Shown: positions 51,525 to 60,341 of the stretch, piece by piece | Numbering within the stretch: position 1 is the first letter of the stretch | Layout of the letters: every line of letters starts with the position of its first letter | Source of the DNA: an uncultured Algibacter sp. | GTDB lineage: Bacteria; Bacteroidota; Bacteroidia; Flavobacteriales; Flavobacteriaceae | Direction: 5' to 3' | Assembly: GCF_947487575.1 (NCBI RefSeq) | Contig: NZ_CANKXG010000006.1 | Span: 186,001-250,000 of the forward strand | Length of the DNA stretch: 64,000 bases | The notes under the pieces: generated by a model | Database searches by the model: none | What the model was told of the DNA's origin: nothing | Seen by the model: only the letters and a program-made list of their open reading frames with translations | Translations under genes and position numbers: made by a program

Positions 51525-52340
51525 ATGCAACAGATTATTAATTTTATAATAAGAAACAAAAACTTTTTGTTGTTCTTGTTGCTATTTGGTTTCTCCATTT
51601 TATTTACTATTCAGTCCCACTCTTACCATAAAAGTAAGTTTATAAATTCTGCTAATTTTTTAACTGGCGGTGTTTACAATTCTGCAAATAATGTTAGTAA
51701 TTATTTCAAATTAAAATCTCAAAACAAGCTTCTTTCTGAAGAAAACAAAAAGCTACGTTCTTTACTACTTAATTCTAAAACAGAAGTAGATTCAAGTTTT
51801 ATTGACAGCTTAACTTTTGGAAAATCCTATAGATTTTACAGTGCTAATATTATAAAAAATAGCTACGCTTTAAACAATAATGTTTTAACCTTAAATAAAG
51901 GATTCAACGACAGTATTCGTCAAGATTTTGGTGTTATTTCTTCAAAAGGTATTGTTGGAATTATAGATAAAACAAGTGGAAATTACGCTACAGTTATATC
52001 TATTTTAAATTCAACAAGTAGCATAAGTGCACAACTAAAAAAAACAAATCATTTGGGATCTTTAATATGGAATGGAAAAGATTCTAAATTCACACAACTT
52101 ATTGATATTCCAAAAATAGCAAATGTTAAAACTGGCGATAGTATAATTACATCAGGGCAATCTTCTATATTTCCTAAAAATGTTCCTATCGGCACTATTG
52201 AAAGCTTTAAACTTGATCAAGCCGAAAATTATTACGAAATTAACGTAAGGCTTTTTAATGACATGACTAGTATAGAACATGTTTACATAATTGAAAATGT
52301 AAACAAAGAAGAAATAACTAATTTACTAAGCAATAATTAA
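51525..52340 (+). CDS. mreC: Rod-shape determining protein MreC
   Basis: 271 residues. N-terminal membrane helix (about 10-30), a coiled coil (about 55-85, NYFKLKSQNKLLSEENKKLRSLL), then the periplasmic beta-barrel pair with VLTLNKGFNDSIRQDFGVISSKGIVGIID and GDSIITSGQSSIFPKNVPIGTIESF. MreC bridges MreB/MreD inside to PBP2 outside. It is directly followed by mreD with no gap. Confidence 0.95.
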   Translation: MQQIINFIIRNKNFLLFLLLFGFSILFTIQSHSYHKSKFINSANFLTGGVYNSANNVSNYFKLKSQNKLLSEENKKLRSLLLNSKTEVDSSFIDSLTFGKSYRFYSANIIKNSYALNNNVLTLNKGFNDSIRQDFGVISSKGIVGIIDKTSGNYATVISILNSTSSISAQLKKTNHLGSLIWNGKDSKFTQLIDIPKIANVKTGDSIITSGQSSIFPKNVPIGTIESFKLDQAENYYEINVRLFNDMTSIEHVYIIENVNKEEITNLLSNN

Positions 52341-52847
52341 ATGAATAGTATTCTTTCTATACATACCATCCGTTTTATTGCCTTAGTATTTGTTCAGGTT
52401 TTAATATTGAACCACATAAACTTTTTGGGTTATATAAACCCATACATATACATTGTTTTTATTGCCCTATTTCCAGTTAAAAACAACCGTATAGTATTAA
52501 TTTTATTAAGTTTTTTAATTGGCATAACTATAGATATGTTTTTAGACACAGGAGGTATTCATGCGGGTGCGTGTGTGTTTACAGCGTACGCTCGTCCTTT
52601 AATTTTAAAATCATCTTTCGGGATGATGTATGAGCACCAAACAATTAAATTTAATTCTGTAGAGTTTGGCTCAAAACTCATCTATTTCACCCTACTTATT
52701 GTCCTACACCATATTGTTTTATTTTCATTAGAAATATTTAGCATTTCTAAAATACTTTTAATACTCCAAAAAACGTTATTCTCAAGTATATTCACTATTT
52801 TATTAAGTGTTGTTGTAACTATAATTTTTAGTAGAAAAACTAAATGA
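52341..52847 (+). CDS. mreD: Rod-shape determining protein MreD
   Basis: 168 residues with five to six transmembrane helices, including the typical VQVLILNHINFLGYINPYIYIVFIALFPV and IGITIDMFLDTGGIHAGACVFTAYARP. It is the membrane partner of MreC and PBP2 in the elongasome. It begins at the base after the mreC stop, and its own stop overlaps the mrdA ATG (ATGA). Confidence 0.93.
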   Translation: MNSILSIHTIRFIALVFVQVLILNHINFLGYINPYIYIVFIALFPVKNNRIVLILLSFLIGITIDMFLDTGGIHAGACVFTAYARPLILKSSFGMMYEHQTIKFNSVEFGSKLIYFTLLIVLHHIVLFSLEIFSISKILLILQKTLFSSIFTILLSVVVTIIFSRKTK

Positions 52848-54781
52848 GACAATTTTTACTTTTCATTTCTATAATTGCTGTCGGCATATTATTTATAGCA
52901 AGGTTATTCTACCTTCAAGTTTATAATTCTAGCGGCCATAACTTATACGAAGATAATGCCATAAGAAAAGTATATGATTATCCTAAACGCGGTTTTGTAT
53001 ATGATAGAAATGGCAAATTACTTGTAGCTAATCAACCTTCTTATGATGTTATGGTTATCCCTCGGGAAGTTGAACCTTTAGACACGCTTGAATTTTGTGA
53101 ATTATTAAAAATTAACAAAGAGCAATTCACCAAAAAATACGAAAAAGCTAGACATTATTCCCCAAGACTACCATCGGTTTTTGTATCGCATTTATCTAAA
53201 GAAGATTATGCTGTTTTACAGGAAAAAATGAGAAAATTTGATGGATTTTATATTCAAAAACGTTCACTTAGAAATTATGAAACTACCATTGGTGCTAATG
53301 TTTTAGGTGATATTGGCGAAGTTAATAATAGAGACATAAAAAAAGACCCGTACTACAAAATGGGTGATTTAAAAGGGAAACAAGGTGTCGAGGCTTCATA
53401 CGAAAAAACACTTCGAGGAATAAAAGGTATTAAATTCATTCAAAAGGATAGATTTAACAAAAATATTGGCCCATATAAAGATGGAAAGTTTGACACTATT
53501 CCCGAGCAAGGCAAAGATATTACTATAACCATTGATGCACAACTCCAAGCCTATGGAGAATTGCTCATGCAAAATAAACGCGGTGGTGTTATTGCTATTG
53601 AGCCTGCTACAGGAGAAATTTTAGCGATGGTGGCAGCTCCTACATACGATCCCAGTATTCTGGTAGGAAGAAATCGTTCAAAAAACTTTACAAAGCTTAT
53701 AAGAGACACCATTGCAAATCCTCTTTTTAATAGAAGTATTCAAGGTGTTTATGAACCTGGTTCGCCTTTCAAATTAATGAATGCATTAATTGCACTTCAA
53801 GAAGATGTTTTAACTCCAGAAGAAACCGTTACCTGTTATGCAGGTTATAAATATGGTAATCGATTTATGAAATGCCATTGTAATAGAGGTACTAGAAACA
53901 ACATGATTGGAGGTATTCAGCGCTCTTGCAATGCTTATTTTGCCACTACTTATAGGAAAATTTTAGATAAAAACAATAATACTTCTGAAGGTGTCGACCG
54001 TTGGAGTAACCATGCTAAAAGCTTTGGTTTAGGTAATTTTTTAAACAACGATTTATTTGTAGGCCAGAAAGGAAGAATTCCAAATAGAGCCTATTACAAA
54101 CATATTTACCCAAAAACCTTTTATTCTACTTATACAATATCCAATGCTATCGGACAAGGTGAAGTTGCAACCACCCCTATTCAACTAGCAAATATGGCTG
54201 CAGCTATAGCTAACCGAGGTTACTATTTTACGCCACACATTATAAAAAATATTGAAAACGAAACCTTACCAGAACAGTTTACTAAACCTAAGTACACCAC
54301 TATTGATAAGCAAAATTTTGAACCTGTAATTGAAGGTATGTTTCAAGTTTACAAAAAAGGCACTGCTGCATCATTACAAGTAAAGGATATTGATATTTGT
54401 GGAAAGACAGGTACTGTTGAAAATTTCGTGAAAATAGATAGCTTAAAAACACAATTAACCGATCATTCTATCTTTGTAGCTTTTGCGCCTAAAATCAACC
54501 CAAAAATAGCCATAGCAGTTTTTGTTGAAAATGGATATTGGGGCAGTCGATTTGCTGGTAAAGTAGCCAGTTTAATGATTGAGAAACATATAAAAGGCCA
54601 AATAACTAGAAAAGATTTAGAAGAATGGTTATTAAAACATAGTTTAGAAAACGAGTACGCTAAACCGTATTCAGGAGAGCCTTTTAAAATTAATGGTTAC
54701 ACTAGTTTGCAAATTGTTGAAGAACAAGAATATTACCGATTAAAAAAAGAATTAAACCGAATTAATAAATCAGAAAATTAA
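52844..54781 (+). CDS. mrdA: Penicillin-binding protein 2 (elongation transpeptidase)
   Basis: 645 residues. A single N-terminal helix, the pedestal domain (KRGFVYDRNGKLLVANQPSYDVMVIPRE), and a transpeptidase domain. Catalytic motifs: SxxK as SPFK within EPGSPFKLM, SxN as SCN in QRSCNAYF, and KTG as GKTGTVENF. The usual SxxK form is STFK/STVK; the Pro is a slight variant that leaves the Ser and Lys. It cross-links side-wall peptidoglycan with RodA. It overlaps mreD (ATGA) and rodA (TAATG), so the operon is translationally linked. Confidence 0.96.
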   Translation: MRQFLLFISIIAVGILFIARLFYLQVYNSSGHNLYEDNAIRKVYDYPKRGFVYDRNGKLLVANQPSYDVMVIPREVEPLDTLEFCELLKINKEQFTKKYEKARHYSPRLPSVFVSHLSKEDYAVLQEKMRKFDGFYIQKRSLRNYETTIGANVLGDIGEVNNRDIKKDPYYKMGDLKGKQGVEASYEKTLRGIKGIKFIQKDRFNKNIGPYKDGKFDTIPEQGKDITITIDAQLQAYGELLMQNKRGGVIAIEPATGEILAMVAAPTYDPSILVGRNRSKNFTKLIRDTIANPLFNRSIQGVYEPGSPFKLMNALIALQEDVLTPEETVTCYAGYKYGNRFMKCHCNRGTRNNMIGGIQRSCNAYFATTYRKILDKNNNTSEGVDRWSNHAKSFGLGNFLNNDLFVGQKGRIPNRAYYKHIYPKTFYSTYTISNAIGQGEVATTPIQLANMAAAIANRGYYFTPHIIKNIENETLPEQFTKPKYTTIDKQNFEPVIEGMFQVYKKGTAASLQVKDIDICGKTGTVENFVKIDSLKTQLTDHSIFVAFAPKINPKIAIAVFVENGYWGSRFAGKVASLMIEKHIKGQITRKDLEEWLLKHSLENEYAKPYSGEPFKINGYTSLQIVEEQEYYRLKKELNRINKSEN

Positions 54782-56058
54782 TGGTTAGGGATACTAACAA
54801 ACATTTTAAATTTGATTGGATTACTATTATACTTTTCTTTCTGCTAGTTGGTTTTGGATGGCTAAATATTTTGTCGGCATCGCATACTGGAACAACAATA
54901 AACTATTTTGATTTCTCTCAACCATTTGGCAAACAACTTATATTTATTTTTTTAACCTTCGGCTTAATTATCCTATTGCTAGCCGTTGACGCTAAGTTTT
55001 ACGAACGGTTTTCAAGTGTTATTTACATCATATCTATGCTCTCTTTACTTGGGCTTTTTCTTTTTGGTAAAAATGTAAATGGTGCCACATCTTGGTACGC
55101 GATTGGCGGAATGACTATTCAACCCAGTGAGTTTGCAAAAACAGCTACAGCTCTTGCCGTAGCTAAATATGTTAGTGATTTAAACACCAATATTAACAAC
55201 TTTAAAGACCAAATAAAAACCTTTATTATTATTGTTATTCCTGCTATTTTAGTGTTACTACAAAACGATACTGGTAGCACCATAGTTTATGGTGCTTTCT
55301 TTTTTGTCTTGTATCGTGAGGGGTTACCAAAATACCATTTAACTATAGGCATTTCAATACTATTACTTTCAGTATTATCATTAAAATTTGGGGCTATTAT
55401 AACATCAGTAATAGCATTTATATGTTTAACAGCACTTCATTTTTTAAGTAAAAAAAGGCTTAAAATATTTCAATCTATTTTTATTTTAATAGCTGCTTTA
55501 GCTGTTTCTTTTGGGGTAAAATTCTTTTACCAAAGTATATTACAACCTCATCAACAGGACAGAATAAGCCTTTGGTTACGTTTAGAAAAAGACCCAAAAA
55601 AGCTTGAGCAAATGAAACGTACTTTTGCTTATAACTTAAACGAATCTGAAAAGGCTATTAGTTCTGGTGGCTTTACTGGGCGAGGTTTTATGGAAGGTAC
55701 ACGAACTACTGGAAAATTTGTGCCAGAACAACACACCGACTATATATTTAGTACTGTTGGTGAAGAATGGGGGTTTTTAGGAAGCGCCTTTGTAGTCATT
55801 ATTTTTGTATTACTCCTGCTACGTATCCTACATTTAGCAGAGTTACAAAAATCGCAATTTAGTCGCGTTTATGGTTATGGTGTCGCCTCCATTATATTTA
55901 TACATTTTTTTATAAATATTGGCATGGTTATGGGCTTAATCCCAACTATTGGTATTCCGTTGCCCATGTTTAGCTATGGAGGCTCTGGGCTTTGGGCTTT
56001 TACAATTCTTATCTTTATTTTCATAAAACTAGACTCCAACAAAATAAATGAATGGTAA
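54781..56058 (+). CDS. rodA: Rod shape-determining SEDS glycosyltransferase RodA
   Basis: 425 residues with ten transmembrane helices. SEDS family polymerase that extends glycan strands from lipid II together with PBP2. Signature regions are GATSWYAIGGMTIQPSEFAK, VLLQNDTGSTIVYGAFFFVLY (with the catalytic Asp) and TDYIFSTVGEEWGFLGS, and the end PTIGIPLPMFSYGGSGL. Its start overlaps the mrdA stop. Last gene of the mre operon. Confidence 0.95.
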   Translation: MVRDTNKHFKFDWITIILFFLLVGFGWLNILSASHTGTTINYFDFSQPFGKQLIFIFLTFGLIILLLAVDAKFYERFSSVIYIISMLSLLGLFLFGKNVNGATSWYAIGGMTIQPSEFAKTATALAVAKYVSDLNTNINNFKDQIKTFIIIVIPAILVLLQNDTGSTIVYGAFFFVLYREGLPKYHLTIGISILLLSVLSLKFGAIITSVIAFICLTALHFLSKKRLKIFQSIFILIAALAVSFGVKFFYQSILQPHQQDRISLWLRLEKDPKKLEQMKRTFAYNLNESEKAISSGGFTGRGFMEGTRTTGKFVPEQHTDYIFSTVGEEWGFLGSAFVVIIFVLLLLRILHLAELQKSQFSRVYGYGVASIIFIHFFINIGMVMGLIPTIGIPLPMFSYGGSGLWAFTILIFIFIKLDSNKINEW

Positions 56059-56127
56059 ACCATAATGTTTTTTTTGATTATCTCACTCATATGGAACAAA
56101 CAATCAGCTTTTAATTATCGTAGTTAG

Positions 56128-56754
56128 ATGAAAAATCACTTCTTCTTAGTTTTTATTCTGATATTAACTATCGGGTGTTCTAGCACAAAAAATGTTATTA
56201 AAAATTCTTTTTCTCCGGAAGAAGTAGCGTTAATTATGAACGCAGACAGCTTAAAACCCATGCGTGTTTATAAAATTAATAACAAAACAGATTCTTTATT
56301 GCTTAGAACCAAAAGTGGTTACATAAAACCAAGCTTAAAAGACCCTATTTTACAAAATTTTGTAAAACGGCTTTATGCTACGGTAAGAGATAGTATGTCT
56401 TTGGGTGTTGGTATTGCAGCACCGCAGGTTGGTATTTTAAAAAATATTATTTGGGTACAGCGTTTTGATAAAGAAAATTTTCCTTTTGAAGTGTATTTGA
56501 ATCCAAAAATAATAGCTTATTCTGACAATAAACAAACGTTAAAAGAGGGTTGTTTATCCATTCCTGATAGAACAGAAACACTTAATAGCAGATCGTTTTC
56601 TATTACTATTGCATATGATACTATGAAGGCTGAACATAAGTCTGAAACGATTACTAGCTTTACATCGGTTGTTTTTCAGCACGAAATAGATCATTTAAAT
56701 GGTATTTTATATCTAGATCATTTAGATAAAGAAGCCAAAGACACTAAACATTAA
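56128..56754 (+). CDS. Peptide deformylase-like lipoprotein
   Basis: 208 residues. The three deformylase motifs are intact: GVGIAAPQV (93-101), EGCLS (140-144, Cys as metal ligand) and HEIDH (185-189, two metal ligands and the Glu base). Before them lies an N-terminal lipoprotein signal, FFLVFILILTIGC, with Cys17, and about 55 residues of linker. A deformylase normally works in the cytoplasm on nascent chains, so an exported lipidated form is odd. It might act on another formyl or metal substrate, or have lost activity in spite of its motifs. It lies 69 bases after rodA. Confidence 0.88.
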   Translation: MKNHFFLVFILILTIGCSSTKNVIKNSFSPEEVALIMNADSLKPMRVYKINNKTDSLLLRTKSGYIKPSLKDPILQNFVKRLYATVRDSMSLGVGIAAPQVGILKNIIWVQRFDKENFPFEVYLNPKIIAYSDNKQTLKEGCLSIPDRTETLNSRSFSITIAYDTMKAEHKSETITSFTSVVFQHEIDHLNGILYLDHLDKEAKDTKH

Positions 56755-56849
56755 TATTACCTAAAAAGTATTATATTTATAACCGTTGAACACAAAATTT
56801 ATAAAAATTTAAAACAAGCTGTATGAAGTCCCTTGATTCACAGACAAGT

Positions 56850-56937
56850 GCGTTAGGGATTGAAGTGGATAGCCCACAGCCCGACGTAGGAGGTGCGAGG
56901 ACTTGTAATGGAAAGCCCGACCCTTGTGGTAACGCCC
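56850..56937 (+). repeat. Dispersed GCGTTAGGGAT...GTAACGCCC repeat, copy 3
   Basis: 88 bases, the longest copy. It begins GCGTTAGGGATTGAAG and ends AAAGCCCGACCCTTGTGG plus TAACGCCC. The right end is identical to copy 2 for about 28 bases. The inner part is longer, with GTGGATAGCCC and its near complement, so it can fold further. It lies just before a small secreted protein gene and is open as a reading frame, which could mislead start prediction for that gene. Confidence 0.8.
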
Positions 56938-56975
56938 AAATAATTTATCTTGAACTAAAATATAAACCTATAAAA

Positions 56976-57452
56976 ATGAAAAAAGCAACCTTAACTTTAG
57001 CGCTTATTATTACATCTTTAACGCTTTGCCACGCGCAAAAAATTGACATAGAAAAAGTGTTTGGTGGTTATAAATACACCCATAATGACGAACTGGTTTC
57101 TATTGGTGATTTAGCATCAATTATGGAATCGAACACCGAAGCTTTTGAATTGATAAAAAAAGGAAGAACTAGCCGAGGCCTTTCGGCTGTACTAGGTTTT
57201 GCCGGTGGCGCACTTGTTGGTTGGCCTTTAGGCACTTCAATACGCGGAGGAGATGCCAATTGGACTTTAGCCGGTATTGGCGCTGGACTTATAGCTGTTG
57301 CAATTCCGATTTCTAATGGTTCTAACAAAAAGATTAACCAGGCAGTAGAACTTTATAATGCATCATTAAACTCGACATCGCAAAACACTTTTAAACCTGA
57401 ATTTAATATTATTGGAAATGGTAAAGGGATTGGTTTATCGATGAATTTTTAA
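56976..57452 (+). CDS. Small secreted protein with Gly-rich hydrophobic segment
   Basis: 158 residues from MKKATLTLALIITSLTLCHAQ, a cleavable signal. The start at 56976 is preferred to one 51 codons upstream because the upstream part is only the dispersed repeat read in frame. The mature part has a charged region (IDIEKVFGGYKYTHNDELVSIGDL), then FELIKKGRTSRGLSAVLGFAGGALVGWPLG, and AGIGAGLIAVAIPIS, a pair of Gly-rich hydrophobic segments, suggesting membrane insertion. No family recognised. It is followed by a barrel protein gene 20 bases on. Confidence 0.7.
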   Translation: MKKATLTLALIITSLTLCHAQKIDIEKVFGGYKYTHNDELVSIGDLASIMESNTEAFELIKKGRTSRGLSAVLGFAGGALVGWPLGTSIRGGDANWTLAGIGAGLIAVAIPISNGSNKKINQAVELYNASLNSTSQNTFKPEFNIIGNGKGIGLSMNF

Positions 57453-57472
57453 GAGTTTACAATGAAACTATT

Positions 57473-58045
57473 ATGAAGCAAAAACTGGTGTTAATATTAT
57501 TACTTTTTTGTTTTAAAGCTTTTTCTCAAAATTCAAAATTTAATTTTGAAGCTAATTACCCTATAGCAATTGACAATAATTTTATTGGAAGAAATTTTAA
57601 TGGTATTATTGACTTAGGATTAAAATATCGTTTTTCAGATTTAGAAATTGTAGATCTTGGTGTTTCATTAAATGCAGGAGTTTTTAAAAACACTATAGAA
57701 GACATAATACAACCTTTTGATGTTTTCCTTTTTGTAATACAACCCAGATTATTTGCTGAATTAAACTTAGAATCAATTAGCAAGTTTCATCCATTTATTG
57801 GGCTAGGTTATACAGTAATTAATTCGAATGCCAGAGGTTTTGATAGTTTTAATTCACCAAATAGAACGAGTGAAACACAAAGTGGGTTTAATGTAAATTT
57901 AGGTTTTGCATTGGATGTATCTGATGCATTATATGCTCAAATTCAATACGATTTTACAAAAATTAATTTAGATACTAATACGCCAGATATTGTATACAAT
58001 ACAAATGTGAATATTTTAAAAATTGGTTTAGGATACAGGCTATAA
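57473..58045 (+). CDS. Outer-membrane beta-barrel family protein
   Basis: 190 residues with a signal (MKQKLVLILLLFCFKAFSQ) and eight alternating strands ending in GLGYRL with the C-terminal aromatic/hydrophobic pattern of outer-membrane proteins. Motifs such as HPFIGLGYTVINSNARGFD and VNLGFALDVSDALYAQIQYDF are typical of small Bacteroidota porin-like (OMP_b-brl) proteins. It pairs with the upstream Gly-rich gene, and converges on gldC with a 20-base gap. Specific role unknown. Confidence 0.8.
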   Translation: MKQKLVLILLLFCFKAFSQNSKFNFEANYPIAIDNNFIGRNFNGIIDLGLKYRFSDLEIVDLGVSLNAGVFKNTIEDIIQPFDVFLFVIQPRLFAELNLESISKFHPFIGLGYTVINSNARGFDSFNSPNRTSETQSGFNVNLGFALDVSDALYAQIQYDFTKINLDTNTPDIVYNTNVNILKIGLGYRL

Positions 58046-58065
58046 TACCATAGTTAAAGGATAAC

Positions 58066-58404
58066 TTACTTACCTTTCAGCTCTAATTTTTCCGCAAAAT
58101 AATCGCAAAAATCTTTCATTGTAGCACTCATTTTTTCATCTTGAGTTGCTCTTTTAAAAGTATCACTCATAGCTACTAAAGTTTGATGAAAAAATACTTT
58201 CATCTCATCTACAGGCATATCTTTTGTCCATAAGTCTATGCGCATTGCCTCTTTAGTTTTAGCATCCCAAACAGCAAGTATCATAGCCTTAGCTTCTTGG
58301 TTGGTTACACCACCATCTTGTGCTGTCCAATGTAGTTTTTCTGGCACACGATTTTCATCAAGTTCTACCTTAAGTTCTATTTTTGAAGTTGTTGTATTTG
58401 CCAT
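58066..58404 (-). CDS. gldC: Gliding motility protein GldC
   Basis: 112 residues, soluble. The whole sequence (TSKIELKVELDENRVPEKLHWTAQDGG, WDAKTKEAMRIDLWTKDMPVDEMKVFFHQTL) matches GldC. GldC raises gliding efficiency and is thought to stabilise GldB, with no enzymatic role known. Its ATG overlaps the gldB stop by one base (TAATG), so the two are co-translated. Normal length. Confidence 0.95.
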   Translation of the reverse strand: MANTTTSKIELKVELDENRVPEKLHWTAQDGGVTNQEAKAMILAVWDAKTKEAMRIDLWTKDMPVDEMKVFFHQTLVAMSDTFKRATQDEKMSATMKDFCDYFAEKLELKGK

Positions 58405-59363
58405 TACTTACGCGGTTTAAACTTTGAGTTATTAAAAATATCTTCTGTGCTTTTTATAAGCATTTCTTTTAAAGAAACATCATTTTGATTCATATAAGCT
58501 CTAACAATTTGCCAACCTATATATTGTCCTAATTTACCAGGAGATTCGGCATCAATTTCTAAATAAAACTTAGAGAATGGTGCCGGATTTATAAACCGCC
58601 TTGGCAATTTTGTATCTGTACTAAACAACAATTCGCGACTTACAAAATAGCGCCATATATAACTTTCATTTAAAATAGCCCATTCCATTTCTGCCTCACT
58701 ATAGCCAATACGTTCGGCTTCGGTTTTAAAGGGCAGCATAACATCTTTAAAATATAATAATTTCCCTGAGTAAATCATTTCATCAAGTAAAGTCTTACGG
58801 TCTGACTGATAAGTGTATTTTTCTGCATATTTGTTAGCTAGATCAACTACCATTTGTACTTGATTAAAGCCAGCTTTTAAATAATTGGATATGCTTCCAT
58901 AAAATTTATGCTCGCTTCCTAAATAAGAATCAAGTGCTATTACTGAAATTGTATCTGTAACCACAACTCTATTTCTATAATCTACATCGTTTGTTGTCGT
59001 AATTATTCGAGGCGGATTAAATTCTGGAAAATAATATTTTAAATGATTAAATAGTGATTCTATTTCTAATTCAATTGGGTTAAAATCTAAAAATGTTTTA
59101 TCGACTTCGTTAAATAATTGAACCTGTAACGTATCTGTTTTTTTAGCTAACCAAAAAGAATCGGTAAACTTCTCAGGAAACATAAATGGATAAGCTGTCT
59201 TTAAATCTGATAATTTTTCAGAAGTAACTTCTGCAAACAACTTGTCAAAACGTTCTATTTTGATATTAGTGTTTATATTTGCAATTTCGGTTTCTAGCCT
59301 ATTTTCCTTTTTGCATGAAACAATAAGTATCATAACACATAAAAACAATAATATAGATTTCAT
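58404..59363 (-). CDS. gldB: Gliding motility lipoprotein GldB
   Basis: 319 residues from MKSILLFLCVMILIVSCKKENR; Cys17 is the lipobox, and an ATG six codons upstream is less likely because it delays the signal. The body has the GldB pattern (IERFDKLFAEV, YPFMFPEKFTDSFW, DSYLGSEHKFYGSISNYLKAGFN, EWAILNESYIWRYFVS, GQYIGWQIVRAYMNQN). It is essential for gliding. It is divergent from nadE, with face-to-face -7 boxes in the 93-base gap between them. Confidence 0.96.
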   Translation of the reverse strand: MKSILLFLCVMILIVSCKKENRLETEIANINTNIKIERFDKLFAEVTSEKLSDLKTAYPFMFPEKFTDSFWLAKKTDTLQVQLFNEVDKTFLDFNPIELEIESLFNHLKYYFPEFNPPRIITTTNDVDYRNRVVVTDTISVIALDSYLGSEHKFYGSISNYLKAGFNQVQMVVDLANKYAEKYTYQSDRKTLLDEMIYSGKLLYFKDVMLPFKTEAERIGYSEAEMEWAILNESYIWRYFVSRELLFSTDTKLPRRFINPAPFSKFYLEIDAESPGKLGQYIGWQIVRAYMNQNDVSLKEMLIKSTEDIFNNSKFKPRK

Positions 59364-59408
59364 AGAAAACTTAAACGTCATAAATTTTTATAAATTGGGC
59401 GTAAGGGT

Positions 59409-59416
59409 TATTTTTG
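59409..59416 (+). promoter_or_regulatory. -7 box for nadE
   Basis: TATTTTTG matches TAnnTTTG, 40 bases before the nadE ATG. It faces the gldB box 4 bases away. Confidence 0.6.
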
Positions 59417-59420
59417 TTTA

Positions 59421-59428
59421 CAAAGGTA
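59421..59428 (-). promoter_or_regulatory. -7 box for gldB
   Basis: Minus strand TACCTTTG matches TAnnTTTG, leaving about 50 bases of leader before the gldB ATG. Only 4 bases separate it from the opposing nadE box, so polymerase binding at one should block the other. Confidence 0.6.
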
Positions 59429-59456
59429 CTATTATTACTAATAAATTCATTTAAAA

Positions 59457-60245
59457 ATGCAAACAGAAAAAGTTGTAAATCATATTGTAAATTGGTTAAA
59501 AGAATATGCTACCAAAGCTGGTGTAAATGGTTTTGTTGTTGGTATTTCTGGGGGCATTGATTCTGCCGTAACTTCCACATTATGTGCTAAAACAGGGCTT
59601 AGTGTTTTATGTGTTGAAATGCCAATTCATCAAGCCGAAAGTCATGTAAGTAGGGCTCATGAACATATTGCGCAACTTAAAAAACGCTTTGACAATATTG
59701 ATGACACTCGAGCAGATTTAACTCCTGTTTTTGAGGAGTTTAAAACCGAAGTGTTTATGGATGGTGAGCAAGCTACCATTGATATGGCTTTAGCAAATAC
59801 ACGTGCCAGATTAAGAATGACTACGCTTTACTACTACGCTGGTCTTTATGGATTACTAGTAGCGGGAACGGGCAATAAAGTAGAAGATTTTGGCGTTGGT
59901 TTTTACACTAAATATGGTGATGGTGGTGTGGATTTGAGTCCTATTGCCGATTTATTAAAATCGGAAGTATATCAAATAGGTGAATTTTTAGAAGTTCCTG
60001 AATCCATAATGAAAGCAGCTCCTAGCGATGGACTATTTGGTGACACTAGAAGCGATGAAGACCAAATTGGCGCCTCATACCCCGAATTAGAATGGGCCAT
60101 GAAAATGGATGAAGAAGGCAAAACTGCCAACGCTTTTTCTGGAAGAGAAAAAGATGTATTTAACATCTATAAACGCTATAACGACAATAACAAACATAAG
60201 ATGATTCCTATACCTATTTGCGATATTCCCAGTAATTTGATGTAA
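59457..60245 (+). CDS. nadE: NAD+ synthase, ammonia-dependent type
   Basis: 262 residues. It converts deamido-NAD to NAD using ATP. The ATP pyrophosphatase P-loop is GISGGIDSAVTSTL (about 29-42), with NTRARLRMTTLYYYA and GTGNKVEDFGVGFYTKYGDGGVDLSPIADL for dinucleotide binding. There is no glutaminase domain, so it uses free ammonia. It is divergent from gldB, a common arrangement in Flavobacteriaceae. The response regulator follows 96 bases later. Confidence 0.96.
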   Translation: MQTEKVVNHIVNWLKEYATKAGVNGFVVGISGGIDSAVTSTLCAKTGLSVLCVEMPIHQAESHVSRAHEHIAQLKKRFDNIDDTRADLTPVFEEFKTEVFMDGEQATIDMALANTRARLRMTTLYYYAGLYGLLVAGTGNKVEDFGVGFYTKYGDGGVDLSPIADLLKSEVYQIGEFLEVPESIMKAAPSDGLFGDTRSDEDQIGASYPELEWAMKMDEEGKTANAFSGREKDVFNIYKRYNDNNKHKMIPIPICDIPSNLM

Positions 60246-60341
60246 TCTTTGCAGATTATTTAAAAAAGTCTTACATTTACGCCAAGCTTAATCTCTCAAC
60301 CTAACTATCTCTCAATTAGTTATTTAAAAAAAGCTTTTATT

